DNA of 64,000 nucleotides from an uncultured Paraprevotella sp. Its GTDB lineage: Bacteria > Bacteroidota > Bacteroidia > Bacteroidales > Bacteroidaceae. Location of the stretch: the NCBI GenBank assembly GCA_910586505.1, contig CAJUGV010000010.1, positions 15,587-79,586 on the forward strand, in the 5' to 3' direction. The notes beneath the pieces are model-generated. The model did no database searches, had not been told where the DNA came from, and worked only from the letters and a program-made list of their open reading frames with translations. Shown piece by piece: positions 34,011-43,211 of the stretch (within the stretch, counting starts at the first letter, position 1; each line of letters begins with the position of its first letter). The position numbers were made by a program, and so were the translations under genes.

Positions 34011-34889
34011 ATGCAAATCATAGACGGAAAAGCCACTGCCGCACAAATTAAAGCGGAAATAGCCGAGGAAGTGAAGCAAATCGTAGCCAACGGCGGAAAG
34101 CGGCCGCATCTGGCCGCCATCCTCGTGGGACATGACGGAGGAAGCGAGACTTACGTGCGCAACAAGGTACTGGCCTGCGAAGCCTGCGGATTCAAATCCA
34201 CCCTGCTGCGCTTTGAAGATACCATCAGCGAAGAAGACCTGCTGGCCGAAGTGGACAAACTGAACCGCGACGAAGACGTGGACGGTTTCATCGTACAACT
34301 TCCCCTTCCCGCCCATATCTCGGAACAGAAAGTAATCGAAGCCATAGACTACCGCAAGGATGTGGACGGATTCCATCCCATCAATGTGGGACGCATGGCC
34401 ATCGGACTTCCCTGCTACATCTCTGCCACTCCGAAAGGAATTCTGGAACTGCTCTGGCGTTATCATATCGAAACCAGCGGCAAGAAGTGTGTTATCCTGG
34501 GCCGCAGCAATATTGTGGGAAAACCCATGGCACAACTCATGATGCAGAAGCAATACGGCGACGCGACCGTGACCGTATGCCACAGCCGTAGCCGCGACCT
34601 GAAAAAGGAATGCCGTGAGGCGGACATCATCATCGCAGCCATCGGACGGCCGGACTTCGTGACGGCTGATATGGTAAAAGACGGCGCCACCATCATCGAC
34701 GTAGGTACGACACGTGTTCCGGACGCTACGAAGAAAAGCGGATTCCGTCTGAATGGTGACGTAAAATACGACGAGGTATCACCCAAATGCAGCTTCATCA
34801 CCCCCGTACCGGGCGGCGTAGGACCGATGACCATCTGCATGCTGATGAAGAACACCCTCTCGGCCGGCAAGAAAGAATTCTACCGATAG
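34011..34889 (+). CDS. folD: Bifunctional methylene-THF dehydrogenase / cyclohydrolase
   Basis: This 292-residue enzyme oxidises 5,10-methylene-THF to methenyl-THF and hydrolyses it to 10-formyl-THF. Signatures include GHDGGSETYVRNK with the catalytic Lys after the Tyr, DGFIVQLPLPAHI, GRSNIVGKPMAQLM for NADP binding and the closing TPVPGGVGPMTICML. It lies 27 bases after ffh and ends before a 23-base perfect hairpin, so ffh-folD probably form one transcript. Confidence 0.96.
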   Translation: MQIIDGKATAAQIKAEIAEEVKQIVANGGKRPHLAAILVGHDGGSETYVRNKVLACEACGFKSTLLRFEDTISEEDLLAEVDKLNRDEDVDGFIVQLPLPAHISEQKVIEAIDYRKDVDGFHPINVGRMAIGLPCYISATPKGILELLWRYHIETSGKKCVILGRSNIVGKPMAQLMMQKQYGDATVTVCHSRSRDLKKECREADIIIAAIGRPDFVTADMVKDGATIIDVGTTRVPDATKKSGFRLNGDVKYDEVSPKCSFITPVPGGVGPMTICMLMKNTLSAGKKEFYR

Positions 34890-34896
34890 CCATCTG

Positions 34897-34951
34897 CCTA
34901 TATAATATACGGTGTGCCGTGCGAACCGCGGCACACCGTATATTATATAGG
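34897..34951 (+). terminator. Long perfect hairpin after folD
   Basis: A 23-base perfect stem (34897-34919 with 34929-34951; core ACGGTGTGCCG) with a 9-base loop starts 8 bases after the folD stop. The following T-tract is weak, but the stem is among the strongest in the window. Confidence 0.78.
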
Positions 34952-35010
34952 TATTTATACCCTTATTTTGAAGTTTGAAAAAAACTTGTCGATAAAAAAT
35001 GCTCTAAATA

Positions 35011-35041
35011 TTTGCCGTTTTAAATAAAATGCGTACCTTTG
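35011..35041 (+). promoter_or_regulatory. Consensus promoter of tRNA-His
   Basis: TTTG (35011-35014), 19 bases, TACCTTTG (35034-35041): a full match to the Bacteroides vegetative promoter, 52 bases before the mature tRNA 5' end. Confidence 0.85.
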
Positions 35042-35093
35042 CATCGCTTTAGGAAAGCAACGCGATGCTTCCGCTTAAAAAGCGCATTAAAAT

Positions 35094-35168
35094 GGTGACT
35101 ATAGTTCAGTCGGTTAGAGCGTCAGATTGTGGTTCTGAATGTCGTGGGTTCGAATCCCACTAGTCACC
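35094..35168 (+). tRNA. tRNA-His (anticodon GTG)
   Basis: The acceptor arm GTGACTA pairs with TAGTCAC, with the extra 5' G (35094) opposite C73 (35168) that marks tRNA-His. The anticodon stem TCAGA/TCTGA encloses TTGTGGT with anticodon GTG. The T arm has GTGGGTTCGAATCCCAC. CCA is not encoded. A consensus promoter lies upstream and a terminator downstream, so it is a single-gene transcript. Confidence 0.97.
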
Positions 35169-35174
35169 CCAACA

Positions 35175-35215
35175 AAAACTCATTAATCATACGATTAATG
35201 AGTTTTTTCTTTTTG
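35175..35215 (+). terminator. Intrinsic terminator of tRNA-His
   Basis: AAAACTCATTAATC (35175-35188) pairs with GATTAATGAGTTTT (35193-35206) and is followed by a T-rich run. Confidence 0.88.
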
Positions 35216-35295
35216 TAGCCCCGAAAGACCGTTCCTCGACAATCGAGCGTACCATGCGGTTGATCCCCCGACCACGTATGCATCATTTATTTTAA

Positions 35296-35325
35296 AGGCA
35301 GTGGATGCATGACCATCCACTGCCT
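35296..35325 (-). terminator. Terminator after the GH78 gene
   Basis: AGGCAGTGGATG (35296-35307) and CATCCACTGCCT (35314-35325) form a 12-base stem. The reverse strand continues with TTTAAAATAAAT, 7 bases past the GH78 stop. Confidence 0.75.
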
Positions 35326-35331
35326 GATATT

Positions 35332-38118
35332 TTAAATCCCGCCCTTATCCACCTTAAACCGATAAGAGCCCGAACCTACACTGACATGAAGCCGTTCGGA
35401 CGCCTTCCGCCAACTCAGTTCCTTTCTTCGTTCCAGTTTCATGCCATACTCCGTCACTCGGTCCACATCCTCTGTCGGCAAAACAACCTCGGCCATAGTA
35501 TTGGCAGGGATATCCACCTGAAGAAGATAATAATCGTCTTTTACCTCCCATTGACAGGATATTCTTCCATACGGCGACTCATACGTCGTTTGCGCCTCCG
35601 TTACATCGCCGACTACCTGGGGATCTATCAATATGCGCCTGAAAGCCACATCGTCTTCATTCAGACGGATGCCGCCCAAACCACTGAACAGCCATTCCAT
35701 AATATGCCCCAGCATGAAATGGTTGTTGGACACAAAACCATAAGCCTGCCATGATTCCGTCAACGCGGTGGCACCATGGGCCAACTGCCAGCCATAACCA
35801 GGCACATCGTAACGGCTGTTCATGGCGTATATCACGTCCGTACGCCCAGCCTCTTCCAATGCCCGCAACACATAGCGATAACCTACATCTCCGGCAGTCA
35901 AGGCATTTCCGCGCTCCGTTATGTCACGTACCAGACTCTCCACCACTTTTTCACGCTCACCTTCTTCCACCAGTCCCATAAACAGACTTATAGCATTGGC
36001 CGTCTGGCTGTTGCGGTCATAAAAGCCTTCTTCGCGATGATAAAAAGAACGGTTATAAGCCTCCCTTATGCTATCAGCCAGGCTGGCATAACGCGACTCA
36101 TCATCTTTTTCTCCCAAAAGCGCAGCCACTTGCTTCATGATAGACACGTCATAATAATACATCGCCGTGGCTGTCACTCCATTAGAAGTAAGTTGCGCGT
36201 ATCCGGGCGCTTTCGGTCCGATATCATACCAATCTCCCAAACCGTACGCTATGACATGCCCCACCGCGCGTGTTCCCAAATAATCCACATATTTTTTCAT
36301 CCCGGAATAGTTTGTCTCCAGAAAACGACGGTCACCATACCATTTATACGCATACCAGGGACAAACAACCAACGAACTGCCCCACTCCGGAGAATCCTCA
36401 AATCCGTCTGCAAAACGAACATACTCAGGACAGATGCTCGGCACGGAGCCGTTGTCAAGCTGCGAGGTTCTTATGTCACTAAGCACCTTTTTGTATAGGC
36501 CGGAAAGGTTATAACGATATTGCAACGAATACTGCATCAGGTGCGCTTCTTCCTGCCATCCCAGTTTCTCACGATGAGGACAGTCCGTCAATATACTGGC
36601 CATATTGCTGCGCATGGCCCAGTCAATCAGATCATAGATCTTATTGAACATCGGATTTGAACAGGAGAATGTGCCGCTCACAGCGGCCTGGTTGCATGTA
36701 TGCAACCCTTCCAGCGATAAAATCTCAGGCAACCCTTTCGGATTATCAGCCCCGACAGGAACAGCCCCCTCTACCTGCACATAACGGAATCCATAATAAG
36801 TAAACTGCGGTTGCCACCTCTCTTCCTTTTCATTTCCGGAGAGCGTATATTTGAAATAATAAGGTTCTCCTGTCGCCTGCTGGTTTGCAGTACTATCGGC
36901 ATTCAGCAATTCGGACGGCCTGAGACATACGGCCTGTCCGTCTTTTCCTCTCACCCTTAAGCGGACAACCCCTGAAAAGTTCTGCCCGAAATCATAAATC
37001 CAATCCCCGTTACCATTCCGATAACAGGTAACAACAGGAAGGACATCCCTTATACGCAGATGCGTTCCGACCTGGGCGCGCAACACCGCTGGACAGGCGA
37101 CCGTCAGTGCCGGCTTCCATTTCCCATCATCAAATCCGGACCGGTTCCATCCCTCCTGACATTTACGGGCATCGAAATCCTCGCCTGCATAGATTCCGGA
37201 AAACGTGACAGGCCCTTCCGAAGTTTTCCATGAACTGTCCGTGCATACCTGCCGCACACTGCCATCCGAATAACGTATCAGGAATTTCATTTTCAGTTTA
37301 GGAGCCCCGAAACTTCCTGTCAGTTTATAATAACGCTCATTGGGAATATTGTAAAACCCATTGCCCAACATCACTCCGATTGCATTGCTCCCCGCCTGCA
37401 ACATATCCGTCACATCAAAAGCCACATACAATGCTTCCTTGTCATATTTAGTCCACCCCGGGTCCAGAAAATGCTCCCCCACCTTCTTGCCGTTAAGAAA
37501 GAAATCGAAATGCCCCAACCCCGATACATAAGCCAAAGCCTGTTCCACTTTTTTGTCCTCCAGCACAAACTCCTTGCGGAGCAACGGCAAAGCATACCGA
37601 CCCACCTTTTTATCGCCCAATTTCCAACGGTCTTCGGGAGTAGGCAACGCAGGCACCATAATTTCGCCATCGGGCTCCATGGCAATCCAACAGGCGCCAG
37701 CCCAGTCCGACTCTGCCATCAGGCCGGTTATGAAATGCTGTATGCCGCTCCACGAGCTACTTCCACCTGCATCCTTCACACAAACCCTCCAATAATAAGT
37801 GTGCGCCGATTCCAATCCGGGACCGGCATAAGGAATCATAATGGAGCGTTCGCTTTTCACCGTTCCGCTGTCCCACACATCGGCTTTTCCCTGTTGCAAC
37901 AGTTCCTTACAGGAGGCCACCTGAATGCGATAGGACTTCTGAAAACAGTTTCTCTCACTAGAATGTAACTTCCAGCTGAAACAAGGATCGGAACAATCTA
38001 TGCCTACCGGATTCTCCATTTGCTCACAAGTAAGTCCGTAGACAGACAAAGCCATGGCCTGACTACAGCATAGCCAGGCCCAAACAACCACAAAAAACTT
38101 TTTTAAATCAAGCATCAT
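35332..38118 (-). CDS. Alpha-L-rhamnosidase, GH78 family
   Basis: This 928-residue secreted enzyme has an N-terminal signal (FFVVVWAWLCCSQAMA). Beta domains follow, with the Bac_rhamnosid_N region around DFFLNGKKVGEHFLDPGWT. The (alpha/alpha)6 barrel carries ILTDCPHREKLGWQEEAHLMQYS, whose DCPHRE..GWQEE segment holds the catalytic acid residues of GH78. GDWYDIGPKAPGYAQLT and WQAYGFVSNNHFMLGHIMEWL complete the pattern. It releases L-rhamnose from pectic or glycoside substrates, most likely in the periplasm. It lies downstream of a GH97 gene but is separated from it by a terminator, and has its own TATATTTG box (38147-38154). Confidence 0.93.
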   Translation of the reverse strand: MMLDLKKFFVVVWAWLCCSQAMALSVYGLTCEQMENPVGIDCSDPCFSWKLHSSERNCFQKSYRIQVASCKELLQQGKADVWDSGTVKSERSIMIPYAGPGLESAHTYYWRVCVKDAGGSSSWSGIQHFITGLMAESDWAGACWIAMEPDGEIMVPALPTPEDRWKLGDKKVGRYALPLLRKEFVLEDKKVEQALAYVSGLGHFDFFLNGKKVGEHFLDPGWTKYDKEALYVAFDVTDMLQAGSNAIGVMLGNGFYNIPNERYYKLTGSFGAPKLKMKFLIRYSDGSVRQVCTDSSWKTSEGPVTFSGIYAGEDFDARKCQEGWNRSGFDDGKWKPALTVACPAVLRAQVGTHLRIRDVLPVVTCYRNGNGDWIYDFGQNFSGVVRLRVRGKDGQAVCLRPSELLNADSTANQQATGEPYYFKYTLSGNEKEERWQPQFTYYGFRYVQVEGAVPVGADNPKGLPEILSLEGLHTCNQAAVSGTFSCSNPMFNKIYDLIDWAMRSNMASILTDCPHREKLGWQEEAHLMQYSLQYRYNLSGLYKKVLSDIRTSQLDNGSVPSICPEYVRFADGFEDSPEWGSSLVVCPWYAYKWYGDRRFLETNYSGMKKYVDYLGTRAVGHVIAYGLGDWYDIGPKAPGYAQLTSNGVTATAMYYYDVSIMKQVAALLGEKDDESRYASLADSIREAYNRSFYHREEGFYDRNSQTANAISLFMGLVEEGEREKVVESLVRDITERGNALTAGDVGYRYVLRALEEAGRTDVIYAMNSRYDVPGYGWQLAHGATALTESWQAYGFVSNNHFMLGHIMEWLFSGLGGIRLNEDDVAFRRILIDPQVVGDVTEAQTTYESPYGRISCQWEVKDDYYLLQVDIPANTMAEVVLPTEDVDRVTEYGMKLERRKELSWRKASERLHVSVGSGSYRFKVDKGGI

Positions 38119-38146
38119 TCAATATTCATTATAGATAGAAAACACA

Positions 38147-38154
38147 CAAATATA
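38147..38154 (-). promoter_or_regulatory. Candidate -7 box for GH78 gene
   Basis: Reverse-strand TATATTTG, 28 bases upstream of the ATG at 38118. Confidence 0.5.
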
Positions 38155-38210
38155 GCCAATATCCGGGAGTAAGAGGCTCACCCGGACGGAATTAAATCTC
38201 CACGCCCATT

Positions 38211-38249
38211 AAAAAAATGGCGGCAGGAATTTTTTATTCCTGCCGCCAT
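38211..38249 (-). terminator. Terminator after the GH97 gene
   Basis: ATGGCGGCAGGAAT (38217-38230) pairs with ATTCCTGCCGCCAT (38236-38249). On the reverse strand the stem is followed by seven T residues (38211-38217). Confidence 0.88.
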
Positions 38250-38267
38250 TCATGCAAAACCTTATAC

Positions 38268-40283
38268 TCACTCTTCCACCAGACGAATGGCAAAACCGCC
38301 GCCACGCGCCATATCAAGCGTAAGCTTCGTATTTCTGTCTACGGTTACCGTCTCGGACGCATATTGTTTGGGATAGTCGCCCGACTCCGGTTTGTCCTTG
38401 AGAATCATGGCTCGATAGCTCTTTCCCCGTTTCAGGAAACCGAAATCCACCGTCACGCTACGCGGAGTCCAGTTGGTCATGCCCCCCACGAACCAGTTCT
38501 TCCCCGTCTGTTTGGCCATCACGATATACTCACCCAATCTGGCATCGAGCGGAAGCGTCCTGTCCCATACGGTAGGCACGCTGGAGAGATAATCCAGAAT
38601 ATCCGGACACTTGTCATACTCCGACGGAGCATCGCAAAGATAGCCAACCCAATGGTCGAATATCACATACATGGACATGATGTGCGCCCTCGTACCCATG
38701 TTCATGGGAGGCACACTGTCGATATCCATCGGACGGAATTCCTCAGGCGTGACATTGCGCATTCCGCCCGGTGTGTAATCTTCCGGTCCGGCCAACGAAC
38801 GGATAAACGGGAAACGTGTGTGGTATTCGGGAGTAATGGTCTTCTCCCAATAATTACACTCGGCACCGCGCACGGCCTCATAGTTCATCACGTTCGGATA
38901 GGTACGGTTCAGTCCTACCGGCACAGGGCAGCCGTGGAAAACGGCCACCATCTTGTATTCCGCCAGACGCTCGGCAAACTCGCGCTCCCAGCGCATGGCA
39001 ATCTGGTCGTTCCGTTCAAAGAAATCTATCTTCGCTCCCGCCACCCCGCATTCATGCATCTGCTTAATCCAGTCGTTAGGATTCTCCAGCGGGCAACTGG
39101 CCCATGTCCACACCAGAATCTTCACATTCTTCTGCCGCGCATAGTCGCAAAGTTCGCGGATGTACTCCATCTTCCATCCGGCATCCAGCGTCATATATTC
39201 GATTCCGTTATCGGAAGCCCAGTCCACATAATACTTATACAACGGCAAAGACAGGTGCTTGTTGCCTACGGGAAAGTCCACTCCTTCCACCACAGCCTTA
39301 TGCCACCACTCCCATGCGCTCTTTCCGGGCCGTATCCATGAGGTATCCTCCAGTTTGCACGGCTCTGCCAGCATATAGACCAGCTCGTTGTTCAGCAGAT
39401 TTTTGTCCTCGTCGGTTACAATCATGACGCGCCACGGGAAAGTACGCTCTCCCTGCGTCCTGGCAATATAGTCCTCACGTGTAATCACGAGATGGTTGGA
39501 ATACCAGCGGTGGGGATTCGACGGGTCGCCGTCCATCACCTCTTTCGGATAAGCCGCCCACTTGCCACGCATGGCATTCTGTCCGGCCACCTCCATATAC
39601 AGACCGGGATAGTCGTAGGTATCCGACTCGGTCACCACGATCTTATAAGGCTTTCCGGGATATTCAAAAAGCACGGGAGACACCGAGAAACGGCCTTCGG
39701 GAATCTCGCCGGGAGCCTTGTATACCTTATAAAGACGCTCGAAATTACGGTAGCCCTGATGTATCTGGTGCACTTTTCCCGACTGTTCGCGCTCGGGCGC
39801 CGTATTGGCGTCGCATTCGGGGAAATACACTGTCGGGGTAAATGCGAAGTTGAACTCCGCGTCTTCCTTATTGATAATGATTTCCTTATTCAGATGCGTC
39901 ACAAAGCGATAGGCCCATCCCTCATTATAGGCTCTTACCACAAGGTCGTAGTCTTTGCCGTAAGAAAGGACGATTTCATTGTAGGACTCTTTCAGCGTCT
40001 TGTTTTTTCCCACCACGACATCTATCTTGCCGTTCACGCGCTTCTTCTTCACCGATGTCACGGCATCCGCTCCCACCGTCCGCCCGTCGGACAGGTGCAT
40101 GCCTATTGCCGAAGACGCGACCATCTTCTCTCTATTATACCACACCTCAAACATCGTCTGTCCGTCGACGCGAAGTCTCACTTCCAACTTCTTGTCCGGC
40201 GAAAACACGCCATACTCTTCCGCCCTCAATACACCACTCAGGCAGAAGAGAACGATCAATGATAAAATGATTTTTTTCGTCAT
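38268..40283 (-). CDS. GH97 glycoside hydrolase, retaining (alpha-galactosidase-like) type
   Basis: This 671-residue secreted enzyme has a signal peptide (FCLSGVLRAEE). The GH97 N-terminal beta-supersandwich is seen in VFSPDKKLEVRLRVDG, the (beta/alpha)8 barrel in IEYMTLDAGW and KILVWTWASCPLENPNDW, and there is a C-terminal beta domain. In GAKIDFFERNDQ, Asp420 occupies the place of the nucleophile in retaining GH97 enzymes, and Glu469 in NVMNYEAVRGAE matches their acid/base. The inverting SusB-type glucosidases lack that Asp. A retaining alpha-galactosidase is therefore likelier than alpha-glucosidase; the sugar is inferred. Terminators lie on both sides. Confidence 0.9.
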   Translation of the reverse strand: MTKKIILSLIVLFCLSGVLRAEEYGVFSPDKKLEVRLRVDGQTMFEVWYNREKMVASSAIGMHLSDGRTVGADAVTSVKKKRVNGKIDVVVGKNKTLKESYNEIVLSYGKDYDLVVRAYNEGWAYRFVTHLNKEIIINKEDAEFNFAFTPTVYFPECDANTAPEREQSGKVHQIHQGYRNFERLYKVYKAPGEIPEGRFSVSPVLFEYPGKPYKIVVTESDTYDYPGLYMEVAGQNAMRGKWAAYPKEVMDGDPSNPHRWYSNHLVITREDYIARTQGERTFPWRVMIVTDEDKNLLNNELVYMLAEPCKLEDTSWIRPGKSAWEWWHKAVVEGVDFPVGNKHLSLPLYKYYVDWASDNGIEYMTLDAGWKMEYIRELCDYARQKNVKILVWTWASCPLENPNDWIKQMHECGVAGAKIDFFERNDQIAMRWEREFAERLAEYKMVAVFHGCPVPVGLNRTYPNVMNYEAVRGAECNYWEKTITPEYHTRFPFIRSLAGPEDYTPGGMRNVTPEEFRPMDIDSVPPMNMGTRAHIMSMYVIFDHWVGYLCDAPSEYDKCPDILDYLSSVPTVWDRTLPLDARLGEYIVMAKQTGKNWFVGGMTNWTPRSVTVDFGFLKRGKSYRAMILKDKPESGDYPKQYASETVTVDRNTKLTLDMARGGGFAIRLVEE

Positions 40284-40424
40284 ATAACCTTATAGATTTA
40301 AGAATAAGTATTCTGTTTGCAAAGGAAAGCCCTTTCCCCTAAAAACGGAATGGAGAGAACGACTAATCACATGGACAAAATTGCGATTTCACCCACAGGC
40401 CGACCCCGCATCGGGAAAGTGAAA

Positions 40425-40463
40425 CAAAAAAATCCCGGTCATGCCATCCGTGGCATGACCGGG
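40425..40463 (-). terminator. Terminator after the GH92 gene
   Basis: CCCGGTCATGCC (40434-40445) with GGCATGACCGGG (40452-40463). The reverse strand then reads a T-run opposite the A-run at 40426-40432. Confidence 0.88.
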
Positions 40464-40481
40464 AAGATTCTTATTGAAAGT

Positions 40482-42818
40482 TCATTCCACGCCCCAATGC
40501 TTATTCGGAGTGCGTCCCAGTTTAAAATGCAGCTCTCCGCCGGCCATGATGTCCTCGTGTTCTATATAACAGCGGTTGTAAGGCTTTCCGTTGAGCGTGA
40601 CAGACTGGATATAGCATGCGTCGGGCGCATTGCCCTCGGCTGTAATCACAAACTTGCGCGCCCGTGCATAACGACGGTCGAGCATGATTTCCATGCGGTC
40701 GAATACGGGAGCCGTCAGTTCGTAACGTGTCTCGCCCGGACAAAGCGGGTGCAGCCCCATAGAGGCAAGAATATACCAGGCCGACATCTGTCCCACGTCT
40801 TCGTTTCCGCACAATCCCGCCAGATGATTCTTGTAGGCATCCGCACAAATCACGCGCGTCCAGTATTGCGTCAGCCACGGAGCACCGAGCCTGTTGAACA
40901 GGAAAGGCACATGATGCACCGGTTCGTTGGCATGGTTGTAATAAGGATTCCAATAAAACTCGCGCGGAGTATGCCCGAAGAAAGATTCCAGGTCGGCCAG
41001 CACTTTGTCGCGGCCGCCCATCAGTTCCACCATGCCGGGCACATCGTGGGGCACAAACCATCCCTGCTGATAGGGATTACATTCCATGCAGCCGTACCAT
41101 TCCTGCAAACGGCCGTTCTCCGGCCAGTCAGCCCACGCCCCGTCGGCGTTGCGCACCCGGAACCATCCTTTCTCCTTGTCGAAAATCCTCCGGTAGGCCT
41201 GGCCGCGCCCTTTATAAGTCACGGCATCGGCCGTCTTTCCCAATGCCTCGGCCCACTCGCCCACACACCAGTCGAAATAGCCGTACTCCAACGTTTCGGA
41301 AATACCGCTGTTGCCGGGAGAATAGCCCAATTCCGGATGATGACCGATACGGTCGGCCGTCCGACGCGCAAAACGGTAGGCTTTTTCCACGTCGTAACCT
41401 CGTATGCCTTTCTTCCAGGCATCCACGATCACGGCAATGGCCGGATTACCCAGCATGCAGCCGCTATAGGCGTTCAGGAACTCCCAGCGTTCGTAGACAC
41501 CCGTGCCGTTCTCCTCTGCCAGTGTGACAAAAGAATTGATGACGTCGTTCACAACTTCGGGGTTTATCAGATTCTGCAAGGGGAACTGGCTTCTGAACAC
41601 ATCCCATCCGCTGAACACGGTACGTTTCTTGAACGCACCGGTCTTGTGCACCTTAAAGTCGCCGCCCATGTATTCGCCCGTCACATCGCGATAATCGCGG
41701 GGATCTATCATGGAATGATACAACGCCGTATAGAATATGACACGTTCGTCTTCCGTGCCTCCGGATATTCTGATTTTCGACAGCGCTTCGTCCCACATGG
41801 ACGCAGCCCGTTCGCGATATCGGTCAAAGTCACGTCCGCCAAGCTCAGCCCTGAAATTGGCCTCCGCCCCCTCCATGCTGACAAAAGAGATGGCCGTGCG
41901 CATCAGCACCTGCTCCCCCCGCCGAGTGGAAAACTCGGTGTAGAATCCCAGGTGGTCGCCCTCCATCAGCTCCGGACGCTCCGTCACTTTTGCCCGGCTC
42001 ACCACTTCGGCAAATTCAGGCGAGGTCACATTCTCCAGTTTGCGGCCCATCCCCTCCGGAATATCGGCCGACCATACACCGTAATTCTCCAGCGGACGGC
42101 TGAAGCGCGTATAGAAATAAACCGTATAATCGGCTTTTCCGCCTCCGTTGCCCCAGCCTCCGCCATCGGGGGTGCAACGCATCCATCCGCGGATAGTATG
42201 GTCGTCCACACGCTCCACACACTGCCTGACGGACGTGCCCCCTACACGGCGTGCCAGATCAATCTGTATCCGGGAGCATTCACTCTCCGGATAAGTGAAC
42301 CTCATCACTCCGCCATGAGGCGTGGCCGTCAGCTCGGCCCGGATGTCATAGTCTGTGAGATGCACGGCATAGTATCCCGCAGTCGCCTTCTCGCTTTGCT
42401 TGTCGTAGCGCGAACGGTATCCGTCCTCCGGCCGGTCGGCTTCGCCGCGGTAAGTATGCAACGTCCCCACCGTAGGCATCACCAGGAAGTTTCCCAAATC
42501 ACCGTACCACCCTATGCCGCTCATCTGCGTCATGGCAAATCCCTCTATCGTAGTGTGCTCAAAACTATATCCCGACCCATTGTCGCCTCCGGTAATCGTA
42601 TTAGGACTCACCTGTGTCATTCCCCACGGCGTGGCCGCTCCGGGGAACGTCTTCCCCAGGCCGTGCTCGGCACGCGCCATCTGCGTGTTTGTCGTAGCAC
42701 CGATAAAAGGATTCACATATTCCGACCACCGCTTTTCGCCGCGGACCTGCACGCAGCAAGACAACACCAGCGCCGCAAGCCCTCCGGCCACACGCCTCTT
42801 TCCGATTCTTATATCCAT
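40482..42818 (-). CDS. GH92 alpha-mannosidase
   Basis: This 778-residue exported enzyme has an N-terminal hydrophobic segment ending LVLSCC, possibly a lipobox, so it may be a lipoprotein. GH92 landmarks are VNPFIGATTNTQMARAEHG, GKTFPGAATPWGMTQVSPNT and GYSFEHTTIEGFAMTQMSG at the N-terminus. HVPFLFNRLG, then LCGNEDVGQMSAWYILASMGLHPLCPG, lie near the C-terminus, where the calcium-dependent active site is completed. These enzymes remove alpha-mannose from N-glycans or yeast mannan. TATTTTTG on the reverse strand (42858-42865) is the likely -7 box. No SusC/SusD genes are nearby. Confidence 0.94.
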   Translation of the reverse strand: MDIRIGKRRVAGGLAALVLSCCVQVRGEKRWSEYVNPFIGATTNTQMARAEHGLGKTFPGAATPWGMTQVSPNTITGGDNGSGYSFEHTTIEGFAMTQMSGIGWYGDLGNFLVMPTVGTLHTYRGEADRPEDGYRSRYDKQSEKATAGYYAVHLTDYDIRAELTATPHGGVMRFTYPESECSRIQIDLARRVGGTSVRQCVERVDDHTIRGWMRCTPDGGGWGNGGGKADYTVYFYTRFSRPLENYGVWSADIPEGMGRKLENVTSPEFAEVVSRAKVTERPELMEGDHLGFYTEFSTRRGEQVLMRTAISFVSMEGAEANFRAELGGRDFDRYRERAASMWDEALSKIRISGGTEDERVIFYTALYHSMIDPRDYRDVTGEYMGGDFKVHKTGAFKKRTVFSGWDVFRSQFPLQNLINPEVVNDVINSFVTLAEENGTGVYERWEFLNAYSGCMLGNPAIAVIVDAWKKGIRGYDVEKAYRFARRTADRIGHHPELGYSPGNSGISETLEYGYFDWCVGEWAEALGKTADAVTYKGRGQAYRRIFDKEKGWFRVRNADGAWADWPENGRLQEWYGCMECNPYQQGWFVPHDVPGMVELMGGRDKVLADLESFFGHTPREFYWNPYYNHANEPVHHVPFLFNRLGAPWLTQYWTRVICADAYKNHLAGLCGNEDVGQMSAWYILASMGLHPLCPGETRYELTAPVFDRMEIMLDRRYARARKFVITAEGNAPDACYIQSVTLNGKPYNRCYIEHEDIMAGGELHFKLGRTPNKHWGVE

Positions 42819-42857
42819 AGCTTTCGTTTGATTTGATTCGCTTATTATTTCCGTTCA

Positions 42858-42865
42858 CAAAAATA
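42858..42865 (-). promoter_or_regulatory. Candidate -7 box for GH92 gene
   Basis: Reverse-strand TATTTTTG matches TAnnTTTG, 39 bases upstream of the ATG at 42818. Confidence 0.5.
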
Positions 42866-42985
42866 ATGAAACCCACCGGCCCTCCCTTTCATACTCTCAC
42901 CGAAAAATAACAATTTTGCACCATCTCCCTGTACGCCTGTAGCCGGCCTCTTTCCAATCCGGATATGCCCTTCTCTTCTCCCTAC

Positions 42986-43050
42986 AATTTCGTGCTCATC
43001 ATTTTTTAAAATGAAGCGCAGTATTTTAAAAAATGATGAGCACGAAAATT
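42986..43050. repeat. Dispersed palindromic element, copy C (longest)
   Basis: Left arm 42986-43012 and right arm 43023-43050 pair over about 27 bases with one extra A. Each arm holds the CGTGCTCATC / GATGAGCACG core plus CATTTTTTAAAAT, and the loop is only 10 bases (GAAGCGCAGT). It sits between the divergent GH92 and MFS genes, so it is not a terminator of either. Confidence 0.85.
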
Positions 43051-43211
43051 TATCAAGGTACGGACGGGTACAAATCAGCCTGCATTCCGGACTCCGCCAA
43101 AAGCCCGACCGCAAGATTATCCATGTCTTAAGTAATTCTATCCATTTTATAAACGAAGAAAACCACGTTACTTTGCACTTGGAAATAAATTCTTAAATCA
43201 TTTTTATAGTC

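Noticed and set aside
40317..42836. Very long open frame (839 codons) on the plus strand opposite the GH92 gene
   Set aside because: It is antisense to a clear GH92 enzyme, its translation is rich in His, Arg and Pro with no fold pattern, and it arises from the GC-rich codon usage of the true gene.
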